Below are positions 16,961 to 24,587 of a stretch of DNA of 45,128 bases, in pieces. Every line of letters starts with the position of its first letter. Position 1 is the first letter of the stretch. Below the pieces are notes generated by a model that ran no database searches, was not told the origin of the DNA, and saw only the letters and a program-made list of their open reading frames with translations. Source of the stretch: Clostridia bacterium (GTDB taxonomy: Bacteria > Bacillota > Clostridia > Christensenellales > Aristaeellaceae); contig JAUNQH010000006.1 in NCBI GenBank assembly GCA_030536295.1, positions 19,149 through 64,276 on the forward strand, read 5' to 3'. The position numbers and the translations under genes are program-made.

Positions 16961-17000
16961 CCGCACGGTCCTTGAGTTTTCGGATGCCGTGCGGTATACT
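16961..17000 (+). promoter_or_regulatory. Promoter and flanking dyad of the GH13 gene
   Basis: TTGAGT (16972-16977), 17-bp spacer, TATACT (16995-17000). A perfect inverted repeat CCGCACGG/CCGTGCGG (16961-16968 and 16987-16994) brackets the -35 and abuts the -10, a suitable place for a repressor. Confidence 0.6.
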
Positions 17001-17053
17001 TATATCCTTATCAGATGCACCGGTCACAAAGTCCGGCCGGTCGGAGGTACATG

Positions 17054-19123
17054 ATGAGCGTGAATCAGGATATTCTTTCCGCGGTATTCAGTGATGAGAC
17101 CGCGTTCTACCGGTCTCCTTCCGAGCCTGAGACCGGGGACACGGTCATCCTCAGGATACGCGTTCTCCGCGATTCCGCGAAGCGTGTCATGCTCATGTCC
17201 GTTCCTTATGAGCTGGCGCCGCTCATGTCCGTATGCCGTTCGGATCATCGTTTCGACTGGTATGAAACAAGTTTTGTCTGCGGTGACAGGCAGGTCTCCT
17301 ATTATTTCATGATCGAGTGCACTGACGGAACGTTCCTCATATATGACAAGCGCGGCGTCCGCATCGCCCCTGACAGCATGCCGGGAGCCGTTTCCCTGTC
17401 CGCTTTCCGTTTCGTGCCCGGTTTTCATGTTCCGGAATGGTCAAAGGGGGCTGTGCAGTATCAGATCTTCCCGGACCGTTTCCGCAACGGAGACCCGACA
17501 AACGATGTCGCTGACAATGAATACTACTATACGGCCGGGCATGTCCGTCATATAGCCGATTGGAACGCCGTACCCTCAGATACGGATTTCCGCTGTTTTT
17601 ACGGCGGTGATCTGCAGGGTATCATTGATAAGCTGGATTATCTGCAGGATCTGGGGATCGAGGTCCTGTACCTTAATCCCGTTTTTGTGTCTCCTTCCAG
17701 CCATAAATATGACACACAGGACTATGCGCATATCGATCCGCATTTCGGCGTGATCACTGACGATATGCCGCATGCCATGCAGTCGTGGGAAAAGCACAAC
17801 GGTTTCGCGCCGCGATATATCCGCCGCGTGACATCCCGTGATAACCTTGAACAGAGCGACGCGCTCTTTGCCAGGCTGTGCTCCGAACTGCACGCGCGCG
17901 GAATGCGCATCATCCTGGACGGGGTCTTCAATCACTGCGGTTCCTTCAACAAATGGATGGATCATGAAGGGATCTACCTCGGAAAAGAAGGGTTCCTGCC
18001 CGGAGCGTATCAGACGCCCCTGAGTCCCTACCGTTCCTTTTTCCGTTTTCACGAACCCGGGGACGATCCGGAACCTTCCTATGAAGGCTGGTGGGATTAT
18101 GCCACGCTTCCGAAGCTGAATTATGAGGAATCACCCATTCTGATGGAGGAGATCCTGAAGATCGCGGAAAAATGGGCATCCCCGCCGTACTCGATCGACG
18201 GCTGGCGTCTTGATGTCGCGGCTGATCTCGGGCACAGTGATGCGTTCAATCATCAGTTCTGGCAAAAATTCCGCGCCCGCGTGAAAGCAGTCAATCCGGA
18301 TCTGCTGATCATTGCCGAGCATTACGGCGATCCCTCGGCATGGCTTAACGGAAAAGAATGGGATACCGTAATGAATTACGATGCCTTTATGGAGCCTGTC
18401 ACATGGTTCCTGACCGGAATGGAAAAGCACAGTGATTCATATCGCGATGATCTTTATCAGAACGGAACGGCGTTTTTTGACAGCATGCTTGAATGCATGT
18501 CGCACCTGACATATCCCTCGGCGCTCTGCGCGATGAATGAACTTTCCAATCATGATCATTCCCGCTTTCTGACGCGGACCAACCGCACCGTCGGGCGTTC
18601 CGCCGTTCTCGGGCCGGAAGCGGCCGGCCGGAACATCAATAAAGGCGTTTTCCGCGAAGCTGCTGCCATTCAGATGACATGGCCGGGCGCGCCCACGATC
18701 TATTATGCGGATGAAGCCGGCCAGGTCGGATGGACCGATCCCGATAACCGGCGCACCTATCCGTGGGGGCATGAAGACGCGGAACTGATCAGCCTGCATC
18801 ATGATCTGATCCGGCTCAGAAAAAGCTGCCCTGTTCTGAAAACCGGTTCATTCAAACCGCTTCTGGCCGGTTACGGCAAGATCGCCTATGCCAGGTTTGA
18901 TGACAACGCCCGTGCGATCATCGCCATCAACAACACGGAAGACCCGTCCGATTTCCTGATCCGCGCGGCGGACTGCGGTGCCGAAGACGGTGAAGCTTTT
19001 ACGGCAAGGCTGACGACCTCCGTTTCCGGGCACAGCACCCGTGAAGCGCTCACCTGTACGGTTTCGGAAGGAAATATCGTCTTCCGGCTTCCGCCGTTTT
19101 CATCCGTTATTCTGGCAAATTAA
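17054..19123 (+). CDS. Neopullulanase/maltogenic amylase-type alpha-glycosidase (GH13)
   Basis: A 689-aa cytoplasmic enzyme. ATG 17054 is 6 nt after GGAGG; ATG 17051 is the alternative. Residues 1-130 are a CBM34-like N domain (CGDRQVSYYFMIECTDGTFLIYDKRG). The (beta/alpha)8 barrel starts at WSKGAVQYQIFPDRFRNGDP. The catalytic triad is intact: nucleophile D387 in GWRLDVA, acid/base E422 in IIAEHYGD, and D501 in SNHDHS. The C-terminal domain closes with FRLPPFSSVILAN. No signal peptide, so it acts on imported maltodextrins or cyclodextrins. The palindromic promoter suggests sugar control. Confidence 0.92.
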   Translation: MSVNQDILSAVFSDETAFYRSPSEPETGDTVILRIRVLRDSAKRVMLMSVPYELAPLMSVCRSDHRFDWYETSFVCGDRQVSYYFMIECTDGTFLIYDKRGVRIAPDSMPGAVSLSAFRFVPGFHVPEWSKGAVQYQIFPDRFRNGDPTNDVADNEYYYTAGHVRHIADWNAVPSDTDFRCFYGGDLQGIIDKLDYLQDLGIEVLYLNPVFVSPSSHKYDTQDYAHIDPHFGVITDDMPHAMQSWEKHNGFAPRYIRRVTSRDNLEQSDALFARLCSELHARGMRIILDGVFNHCGSFNKWMDHEGIYLGKEGFLPGAYQTPLSPYRSFFRFHEPGDDPEPSYEGWWDYATLPKLNYEESPILMEEILKIAEKWASPPYSIDGWRLDVAADLGHSDAFNHQFWQKFRARVKAVNPDLLIIAEHYGDPSAWLNGKEWDTVMNYDAFMEPVTWFLTGMEKHSDSYRDDLYQNGTAFFDSMLECMSHLTYPSALCAMNELSNHDHSRFLTRTNRTVGRSAVLGPEAAGRNINKGVFREAAAIQMTWPGAPTIYYADEAGQVGWTDPDNRRTYPWGHEDAELISLHHDLIRLRKSCPVLKTGSFKPLLAGYGKIAYARFDDNARAIIAINNTEDPSDFLIRAADCGAEDGEAFTARLTTSVSGHSTREALTCTVSEGNIVFRLPPFSSVILAN

Positions 19124-19148
19124 AACGCGGCTTTGCGCCGCGTTTTTT
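19122..19148 (+). terminator. Terminator of the GH13 gene
   Basis: AAAACGCGGC (19122-19131), TTTGC loop, GCCGCGTTTT (19137-19146), then TT. It overlaps the stop codon. Confidence 0.9.
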
Positions 19149-19181
19149 GTTATTCCGAAGTCATTTCAGCTGAGCAGCATA

Positions 19182-20387
19182 TCAGTCATGCGCGTCAGGT
19201 TCGCTTGAAAGCGGACCGATCCTGTAATTGAATACGATATTGCTGTTGGGATACTGGGCGTAGAAAATACGCTTGATGCGTTCCATAACAAGCGAACCCG
19301 TGTTGTAATTCACCGTGGGCAGCAGCAGCGCGAATATATTCGGCGCGAACCGTGTTACGGTATCACCTTTACGCAGATTCTTGCTCAGGATCTGCAGCAG
19401 GTTATTCATGATATTATCCTGCCTCAGCGTGTCCATCTCGGATTCATTATACGGGCTGACCATAATGATGCCCAGGAACATTGTCGCGCCGAGACGTTCA
19501 AGGTTCCGCATCTGCAGATTATAGATCTCCTTGAACACAGCGTATTCACAAACAAAGGCGCCGTGCCTCTCGCCGCTCTCCTGCAGTTCATTGCGGATCG
19601 AATCAAGGTTGAAATCAAGTGTCTTGCCGGCATTCACGATCTGCTTGTAGAATTCCTGCAGATCTTCGCTCGGCTGCACGCCGAGATAGCGGTAATTCAG
19701 CTGGACCACGTGCTTATACTGCACAAGAGCCTCTCCGGTGCGGTTGATCCGGATCAGCGCGGTCATCAGTTCCATATGCAGCCTGTCATCGAAGGAATCC
19801 ACTTCCTGCGCTCTTCTGCACACGGTGACGATCTCGTTATGCCGGTCTTCATTCTTCAGCATATCAACATATGAGTAGACCGCGGTCATATATTTGTTGT
19901 GCAGTGTTGTTGCTTTCGTCAGCGCCCAGTCATTCTGGTCCGCGTGCTGAAGCAGATCACCGCGATACAGTTCAAGGACCTGTTCATACAGCCGGCGCTG
20001 TTCATCATCGGGAATATTGTTTTCGGCAAGGCGGTCAAACACCTTATCCAGCTCAAACATGTCAACGGTCATGTTCGGCATGCATTCCCAGTGATATGCT
20101 CCGCGGTCCGCTACGATACAGTTGCCGAGATCCGGCGCGATCTGATTCAGAAGTACACGAAGCCTGGAGATCAGCGTTTTCAGCGCGTTCTCCGGGTTCA
20201 TGCTCTTATCTTCATCCCACAGCGTGGTCAACAGGCGGTGGTTCGGCACGGGTGCACCGTTATGAAGAAGCAGGAACTGGATCAGCGCGGCACCTTTTCT
20301 GGACTTGTTGCTCAGTTGGTCCATCTTCCGCTCATCAACATAGATCATAAAATGGTCCATCATCTGGATTCTGATATGATTCGGCAT
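19182..20387 (-). CDS. SARP/BTAD transcriptional regulator with C-terminal degenerate GGDEF-like domain
   Basis: A 401-aa soluble protein. ATG 20387 follows GGAGGAAGAAGC. Residues 1-100 are an OmpR-type winged helix of the SARP class (FMIYVDERKMDQLSNKSRKGAALIQFLLLHNG, LISRLRVLLNQI). Residues 105-260 are the bacterial transcriptional activation (BTAD) helical repeats (LYRGDLLQHADQNDWALTK, YLGVQPSEDLQEFY). Residues 285-395 match the shape of a diguanylate cyclase domain (LQILSKNLRKGDTVTRFAPNIFALLLP, then a helix with MERIKRIFYAQ). The GGDEF signature is replaced by APNIF, so it should not make c-di-GMP; it may bind a nucleotide or dimerise. Targets unknown; monocistronic. Confidence 0.82.
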   Translation of the reverse strand: MPNHIRIQMMDHFMIYVDERKMDQLSNKSRKGAALIQFLLLHNGAPVPNHRLLTTLWDEDKSMNPENALKTLISRLRVLLNQIAPDLGNCIVADRGAYHWECMPNMTVDMFELDKVFDRLAENNIPDDEQRRLYEQVLELYRGDLLQHADQNDWALTKATTLHNKYMTAVYSYVDMLKNEDRHNEIVTVCRRAQEVDSFDDRLHMELMTALIRINRTGEALVQYKHVVQLNYRYLGVQPSEDLQEFYKQIVNAGKTLDFNLDSIRNELQESGERHGAFVCEYAVFKEIYNLQMRNLERLGATMFLGIIMVSPYNESEMDTLRQDNIMNNLLQILSKNLRKGDTVTRFAPNIFALLLPTVNYNTGSLVMERIKRIFYAQYPNSNIVFNYRIGPLSSEPDAHD

Positions 20388-20453
20388 GCTTCTTCCTCCG
20401 TTACCTGCTGCATAAAAAACCATTACTTCCGGTCTAAGTCACTTTTCGGTTAC

Positions 20454-20482
20454 ATTATATCAGAAGGATCTGTTTTGTGCAA
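20454..20482 (-). promoter_or_regulatory. Promoter of the SARP-GGDEF-like gene
   Basis: TTGCAC (20482-20477), 17-bp spacer, perfect TATAAT (20459-20454) on the minus strand. Confidence 0.7.
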
Positions 20483-20508
20483 GCCGCAGCATGTAATTTA
20501 GACATAAC

Positions 20509-20541
20509 AAAAGCCGGAACACAAAACTGTGTTCCGGCTTT
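20509..20541 (-). terminator. Terminator of the tRNA operon
   Basis: Perfect 13-bp stem AAAGCCGGAACAC/GTGTTCCGGCTTT around a 6-nt loop. It lies just after the last tRNA, with TTTTG on the minus strand. Confidence 0.88.
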
Positions 20542-20546
20542 CAAGC

Positions 20547-20620
20547 TGGAGCGGGTGATGGGAATCGAACCCACGTTACCAGCTTGGAAGGCTGGAGCTC
20601 TGCCATTGAGCTACACCCGC
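20547..20620 (-). tRNA. tRNA-Gly(TCC)
   Basis: Acceptor GCGGGTG/CACCCGC, anticodon stem CCAGC/GCTGG with loop CTTCCAA (anticodon TCC), T-loop GGTTCGATTCC. The CCA end is encoded. Confidence 0.97.
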
Positions 20621-20623
20621 ATG

Positions 20624-20698
20624 TGGAGCGGTAGACGGGATTCGGACCCGCGACATCCACCTTGGCAAGGTGGCACTCTACCACTGAGCTACTACCGC
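20624..20698 (-). tRNA. tRNA-Gly(GCC)
   Basis: Acceptor GCGGTAG/CTACCGC, anticodon stem CCACC/GGTGG with loop TTGCCAA (anticodon GCC). The CCA end is encoded. Only 3 nt separate it from tRNA-Gly(TCC). Confidence 0.97.
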
Positions 20699-20724
20699 AC
20701 GTTCCACTTAGGGATCCTGATGAA

Positions 20725-20804
20725 TGCGGACGAAGAGACTCGAACTCTTACGCCTAAGGCACCGGAACCTAAATCCGGCGCGTCTGCCATTCCGCCACGC
20801 CCGC
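20725..20804 (-). tRNA. tRNA-Leu(TAG)
   Basis: Acceptor GCGGGCG/CGTCCGC, anticodon stem CCGGA/TCCGG with loop TTTAGGT (anticodon TAG), and a variable arm (GTGCCTTAGGCGT) as in class II tRNAs. CCA is not encoded. Confidence 0.95.
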
Positions 20805-20818
20805 AGGGCAGATGGGAG

Positions 20819-20891
20819 TGACCCATTGGAGATTCGAACTCCAGACACCTTGATTAAAAGTCAAGTGCTCTGCCTACTGAGCTAATGGGTC
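20819..20891 (-). tRNA. tRNA-Lys(TTT)
   Basis: Acceptor GACCCAT/ATGGGTC, anticodon stem CTTGA/TCAAG with loop CTTTTAA (anticodon TTT). CCA is not encoded. Confidence 0.96.
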
Positions 20892-20899
20892 ATAAAATG

Positions 20900-20971
20900 C
20901 TGGGGTGGCAGGGCTCGAACCTACGAATGCGGGAGTCAAAGTCCCGTGCCTTACCACTTGGCTACACCCCA
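20900..20971 (-). tRNA. tRNA-Gln(TTG)
   Basis: Acceptor TGGGGTG/CACCCCA, anticodon stem CGGGA/TCCCG with loop CTTTGAC (anticodon TTG). CCA is not encoded. Confidence 0.96.
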
Positions 20972-21008
20972 ACGTAGGTACGTTGTCTGCTGAACGAAAC
21001 GGAAAAGA

Positions 21009-21086
21009 TGGGGTGAGTAGTGGGACTCGAACCCACGGTCTCCAGAGCCACAATCTGGCGCGTTAACCAACTACGCTATACCCACC
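21009..21086 (-). tRNA. tRNA-His(GTG)
   Basis: Anticodon stem CCAGA/TCTGG with loop TTGTGGC (anticodon GTG). An extra G at the 5' end faces C73, the histidine identity feature. The CCA end is encoded. Confidence 0.96.
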
Positions 21087-21092
21087 ATAAAC

Positions 21093-21169
21093 TGGCGCGC
21101 CTGGAGGGGCTCGAACCCCCGGCCCACGGCTTAGAAGGCCGTTGCTCTATCCAACTGAGCTACAGGCGC
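21093..21169 (-). tRNA. tRNA-Arg(TCT)
   Basis: Acceptor GCGCCTG/CAGGCGC, anticodon stem ACGGC/GCCGT with loop CTTCTAA (anticodon TCT). The CCA end is encoded. First gene of the tRNA operon. Confidence 0.97.
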
Positions 21170-21242
21170 AAGCCTCAGAACCGGTCACTCCAAAGGGCTT
21201 TGGCGCACGGCGGATCGAAGTTCTCTCCGCTGACAGGAATGA

Positions 21243-21271
21243 ATTATATCATCTCAATTACGTGTTGTCAA
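21243..21271 (-). promoter_or_regulatory. Perfect consensus promoter of the tRNA operon
   Basis: TTGACA (21271-21266), exactly 17 bp, TATAAT (21248-21243) on the minus strand. A fully consensus promoter suits a stable-RNA operon. Confidence 0.93.
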
Positions 21272-21302
21272 CCGTTATTTATGTCATTTTCTCACCTTCA
21301 GC

Positions 21303-21331
21303 TTGCAACCTCTGTCAGGTAAAGATATAAT
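21303..21331 (+). promoter_or_regulatory. Promoter of the DUF951 gene
   Basis: TTGCAA (21303-21308), 17-bp spacer, TATAAT (21326-21331). It stands back to back with the tRNA promoter, 31 bp away. Confidence 0.72.
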
Positions 21332-21356
21332 AGGTTCCGACCCGGAGGTGATCATC

Positions 21357-21563
21357 ATGGTCGAGGAGATCAGGCTCGGCGATATCATAAAAACAAGAAA
21401 ACCCCACCCCTGCGGATGCGATGAATGGAAAGTGATCCGCACCGGCGCCGATATAAAGATACGCTGCAGCAAGTGCAGCCGTATCGTTATGCTGGACCGC
21501 GAAACATATCTCAAGCGGAAGAAGGCGCTGCTTGTCCGCGGACCGGAACCGGACATGCCCTGA
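21357..21563 (+). CDS. DUF951 family small zinc-ribbon-like protein
   Basis: A 68-aa protein. ATG 21357 follows GGAGGTGATC; the frame extends to 21303 but that part is promoter. The family pattern is complete: RLGDIIKTRKPHPCGCDEWKV, TGADIKIRCSKCSRIVML, and a basic helix ETYLKRKKALL. Four cysteines (CGC and CSKC) probably bind zinc. DUF951 is widespread in Bacillota, often beside ychF or rpsF; here neither is in the window. Function unknown. Confidence 0.92.
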   Translation: MVEEIRLGDIIKTRKPHPCGCDEWKVIRTGADIKIRCSKCSRIVMLDRETYLKRKKALLVRGPEPDMP

Positions 21564-21584
21564 CGCGCCGTTTGTATGCTTTGC

Positions 21585-21614
21585 TTGCAAAGTACGGCCG
21601 GATTATGGTAAAAT
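21585..21614 (+). promoter_or_regulatory. Promoter of the exported protein gene
   Basis: TTGCAA (21585-21590), 18-bp spacer, TAAAAT (21609-21614). Confidence 0.55.
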
Positions 21615-21668
21615 GTAAAGACTTCCGTTGATCTGTTCCTTTATTTAATGCAAAGGTCGGTGATCTGC

Positions 21669-23198
21669 ATGCGTAAATACGCGGTTATTATTTTGGTAAT
21701 ACTGACGATCGGGCTTCTGGCCTGTGCTTCAGCGGATACCTCCTACTCTTTTGAAGATATTTCCTCGACCGTGTCCCTGTCTGACAACTATATCGTTCTG
21801 ACCCCGGATAACCTTTCCGCGCATACGGAATGGCTGGAAAAGAAAGGGCTGGAAGCGGAAGCGCTGCTTACCGACTGGGCAGAGCGCGGCGTGCTTCTGC
21901 AAGCCTGGACGCAGGATGGCGACGCGTGTGCCGAGATCAGCGCCCTGCAGGATGATGACGCGGCAAAGTATTTTGATGTCGATCAGCAGACCACGCAAAT
22001 GCGTACGTCCTACCGTCTTGCCTATGCGAAAGGCGACGCTTTCAAGGCGCTCGGTTACAAGGTATCCGTTTGCGAATGGAAGAAAACAAAGGCCGGACGC
22101 TTCCTTCAGATCAAGTACAGCCGCAGCTTCGGCAGTGAGTCCTATAAAGGCTATATGCGCCGCACGATCCGCAACGGCTGGTCGATCGTCATTGATTACC
22201 GCGTCTACGGCCGCGCGACGGTTCGTAAGGATCAGACCAACGCGGATAACATCATGAACGCCTGGGTGTTCACGAAAACGGAGAAAATGCCTGAAGCAAC
22301 GGTCGGCGATCTGATCTTCACTTCGGAGCCTCCCGCCGAAACGATCTCCGGCAAGTTCTCCGTTGAAGGCACAAGCTATCCCGGCACCGTGCTGACCGGT
22401 GTTGCCATGCGTATGTCCAGCAATGATATCGTTCGTATTGAAGAGACTGCCGATAAAAAAGGCCATTTCAAAATGGATGTGAATCTCCCCGCGCAGGGGA
22501 TCTGGCTGCTCACAGTAACTGTGGAAAACAACGGTGCGGAGATCGCCTACAAAGTATTTGAAACAACGAACTATTCCTCCACGCTCCTGCCGGTCAACTG
22601 GACCAGCCCCGTACCCGAGCAGTTCACCGGTGATCAGACCACCATTTCCGGCAAGACCACAACGCATGTGACCGTGCAGTGCATCGTTGAAGGGCCGTCC
22701 GTCAACTATACAAAGCAGATCAAGACCAATAACAAAGGCACCTTCTCCTTTAAGATCCCGACCGCCAACGAAGGCGACTATAAAGTAACGATCGTTCTTT
22801 CAAAGAAGAAGTTTGACACCCGTCGTTTCACCTATACCGTAAACCGGACGCTGACCGTTGTTGACAAGATGAACCGCATCCGTGACGACGCGATCAAGCC
22901 CGCCTACAACACACTGAAGTCCAAGATCACGGGATATACCGGCAAATACATGGTCTATAAAGTCTATATCACGGATATCGAGACTTCCGGCGAGGAAACG
23001 ATCGTGTTCGCGGCGATGAAGAGCAGCACAAAGAACGGCTATTCGCAGAAGGTCGTGATCATCTGTGATGAGGAACCGTCTTTTGAGATCGGTTCGCAGC
23101 ATAAGTTCTACGGTCTTTGCACCGGTACCTACCAGATACAGTCCGAAAGCAGCAATGAGCTTCTTCCCTGCTTTGATCTGATGTTCTGGGAAGACTGA
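21669..23198 (+). CDS. Exported protein of unknown function with Ig-like repeats
   Basis: A 509-aa protein starting at ATG 21669 (GGTGAT upstream). Residues 1-22 are a signal peptide (YAVIILVILTIGLLACASA). The LLACAS motif could be a lipobox, so it may be a lipoprotein. An N-terminal alpha/beta part (to about 215, ending FTKTEKMPE) contains KYSRSFGSESYKGYMRRTI. Two Ig-like or carboxypeptidase-regulatory-like strands follow: EPPAETISGKFSVEGTSYPG with GHFKMDVNLPAQGIWLLTV, and GDQTTISGKTTTHVTVQCIV with GTFSFKIPTANEGDYKVTI. The C-terminal region (DKMNRIRDDAIKP) ends with an OB-like strand set. The family was not recognised. Monocistronic with its own terminator. Confidence 0.7.
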   Translation: MRKYAVIILVILTIGLLACASADTSYSFEDISSTVSLSDNYIVLTPDNLSAHTEWLEKKGLEAEALLTDWAERGVLLQAWTQDGDACAEISALQDDDAAKYFDVDQQTTQMRTSYRLAYAKGDAFKALGYKVSVCEWKKTKAGRFLQIKYSRSFGSESYKGYMRRTIRNGWSIVIDYRVYGRATVRKDQTNADNIMNAWVFTKTEKMPEATVGDLIFTSEPPAETISGKFSVEGTSYPGTVLTGVAMRMSSNDIVRIEETADKKGHFKMDVNLPAQGIWLLTVTVENNGAEIAYKVFETTNYSSTLLPVNWTSPVPEQFTGDQTTISGKTTTHVTVQCIVEGPSVNYTKQIKTNNKGTFSFKIPTANEGDYKVTIVLSKKKFDTRRFTYTVNRTLTVVDKMNRIRDDAIKPAYNTLKSKITGYTGKYMVYKVYITDIETSGEETIVFAAMKSSTKNGYSQKVVIICDEEPSFEIGSQHKFYGLCTGTYQIQSESSNELLPCFDLMFWED

Positions 23199-23210
23199 CA
23201 GTTTGTAACG

Positions 23211-23238
23211 AAAAAGGACGCGCTCAGCGTCCTTTTTT
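23211..23238. terminator. Bidirectional terminator between convergent genes
   Basis: AAAAAGGACGC (23211-23221), GCTCA loop, GCGTCCTTTTT (23227-23237). The nth stop codon lies inside the loop. Confidence 0.88.
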
Positions 23239-23853
23239 GTATTTGCACACATCTGCCAGCGGACATTCGTCGCACAGCGGATGCTGCGCTTTGCAGATCC
23301 TTCTGCCGTGCCATATCAGCCAGTGATGCGCCCTGCCCCATTTTTCCTTCGGCACGACACGGGTGACCTGTTTCTCGGTCTCTTCCACGGTATCGGCTGT
23401 ACACAGTCCAAGTCTGTTCGCGACGCGGAAAACATGCGTATCCACGGCAAAGGCAGGTATGCCGAAAGCGTTATACAGCACTACATTGGCGGTCTTCCTG
23501 CCGACGCCCGGCAGTTCCGTCAGTTCTTCCATCGTATCCGGCACCTGCCCGCCGTGCCGTTCGGCAATGATCCTGCAGGCCGCGATAATGTTCTTTGCCT
23601 TGTTCCGGAATCCGCAGCTTTTCACCAGCGGATACAGATCATCCTCCGACGCGTTCGCCATTGCCGCCGGATCCGGATACCGTGCGAAAACTTCCGGCGT
23701 CACCTTGTTCACCTGTTTATCCGTGCACTGTGCCGACAGGATCGTCGCCACGAGCAATTCATAAGGATCCGAGAATACAAGCTCGGCTTTGGCCTCCGGA
23801 TAGGTTTGCTCCAGGATCTCCAGGATGGCGGCTTTTCTTTCTTTCTGCGTCAT
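23224..23853 (-). CDS. nth: Endonuclease III
   Basis: A 209-aa DNA glycosylase/AP lyase that removes oxidised pyrimidines in base excision repair. The helix-hairpin-helix LPGVGRKTANVV carries catalytic K120; D138 lies in AVDTHVFR. The [4Fe-4S] cluster ligands C187, C194, C197 and C203 have the classic C-X6-C-X2-C-X5-C spacing. The start codon immediately follows the folT stop (TAA-ATG with no gap), so it is co-transcribed and probably coupled. Length is normal. Confidence 0.97.
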   Translation of the reverse strand: MTQKERKAAILEILEQTYPEAKAELVFSDPYELLVATILSAQCTDKQVNKVTPEVFARYPDPAAMANASEDDLYPLVKSCGFRNKAKNIIAACRIIAERHGGQVPDTMEELTELPGVGRKTANVVLYNAFGIPAFAVDTHVFRVANRLGLCTADTVEETEKQVTRVVPKEKWGRAHHWLIWHGRRICKAQHPLCDECPLADVCKYKKGR

Positions 23854-24399
23854 TTACATACCAGCTCTTTTCAATGCCTTAACAACAGGAGGGATCACAA
23901 ATCCCAGAACAACAGCCGTACCGATCCCCGTAAACAGACGGATCACAAAATCCCCGAATACATAAGCTTTTGAATAATATCCGAAAATAACGCTGTCAAG
24001 CCAGGTGATGCCTGTGTTGGCCAGTGTTGTCACAACAGCCGCGGCAACCAGCAGCGCAAAGAATGCGGCAGGCTGTTCCCAGGGCTCTTTTACTTTACAT
24101 CTGCGTCTGATCAGCATGCATCCGAACGCGACGATCAGCCCGCGTACAACAGGCGGCAGCAGCCACAGCGGCGTGGTGAGCGTAAGCCCCCAGCTCAACA
24201 GCTGATGAATAAATTCACCGAGCGCTGCCGCGACAGTGCTTTCCAGCGGGCCGTACAAGACCGCAAGGATCAGTATCGGCAAACTGGCCAAGGTAATGGT
24301 GATATTCCCGATACGGATCGTCAGGTACATCGTCAGCACAAAATAGAGCGCGGCAAAGACCGCGACCAGGCATAAACGTTTCGTTGTCATTTTTCCCAT
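23854..24399 (-). CDS. folT: Folate-family ECF transporter S component
   Basis: A 181-aa membrane protein with about six helices. ATG 24399 follows AAGGGGG. The family pattern is visible: TKRLCLVAVFAALYFVLT, then ITLASLPILILAVLYGPLESTVAAALGEFIHQLL and PLWLLPPVVRGLIVAFG. It captures folate and works with the shared EcfA/A'/T module, which is not in this window. The assignment to folate, not another vitamin, rests on a THF riboswitch in its leader. It lies between asd and nth. Confidence 0.9.
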   Translation of the reverse strand: MGKMTTKRLCLVAVFAALYFVLTMYLTIRIGNITITLASLPILILAVLYGPLESTVAAALGEFIHQLLSWGLTLTTPLWLLPPVVRGLIVAFGCMLIRRRCKVKEPWEQPAAFFALLVAAAVVTTLANTGITWLDSVIFGYYSKAYVFGDFVIRLFTGIGTAVVLGFVIPPVVKALKRAGM

Positions 24400-24405
24400 A
24401 ACAAA

Positions 24406-24450
24406 AAGCCCCCTTCTTCATCCTGTTCAGCAGATGATTCGCAGAGGCTT
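24406..24450 (-). promoter_or_regulatory. Putative expression platform of the THF riboswitch
   Basis: AAGCCTC (24450-24444) can pair with GGGGCTT (24412-24406), which includes most of the folT ribosome site. TTTTTG follows, so the hairpin could mask the site or act as a terminator. Confidence 0.5.
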
Positions 24451-24459
24451 CCTGCCGGA

Positions 24460-24564
24460 AAAAGCAGCGGGATGCGCATCTTCTACCGCACGGACCGGTC
24501 CGTTTCGTTTCATGACAACTCCCCGTTCATGAACACTTAACGCAGAAGACGCTACTCTGCCTTT
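24460..24564 (-). promoter_or_regulatory. THF riboswitch upstream of folT
   Basis: On the minus strand the conserved core GAGTAG (24557-24552) and GCGTTAAGTGT (24543-24533) is present. P1 is AAAGGCAG with CTGCTTTT. P2 is CGTCTTCT (24551-24544) with AGAAGATG (24484-24477). P3 is TTCATGA with TCATGAA. P4 is the perfect palindrome ACGGACCGGTCCGT (24490-24503). The 3' side holds GCATCCCGC, as in the tetrahydrofolate-I class. Known THF riboswitches control folT and folate biosynthesis genes, repressing when reduced folate is plentiful. Confidence 0.9.
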
Positions 24565-24587
24565 ACGAATCGTATAATATTCTCAGA

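Noticed and set aside
20547-21169. CRISPR-like or repeat array
   Set aside because: The regular similar units are tRNA genes with clear cloverleaf pairings.
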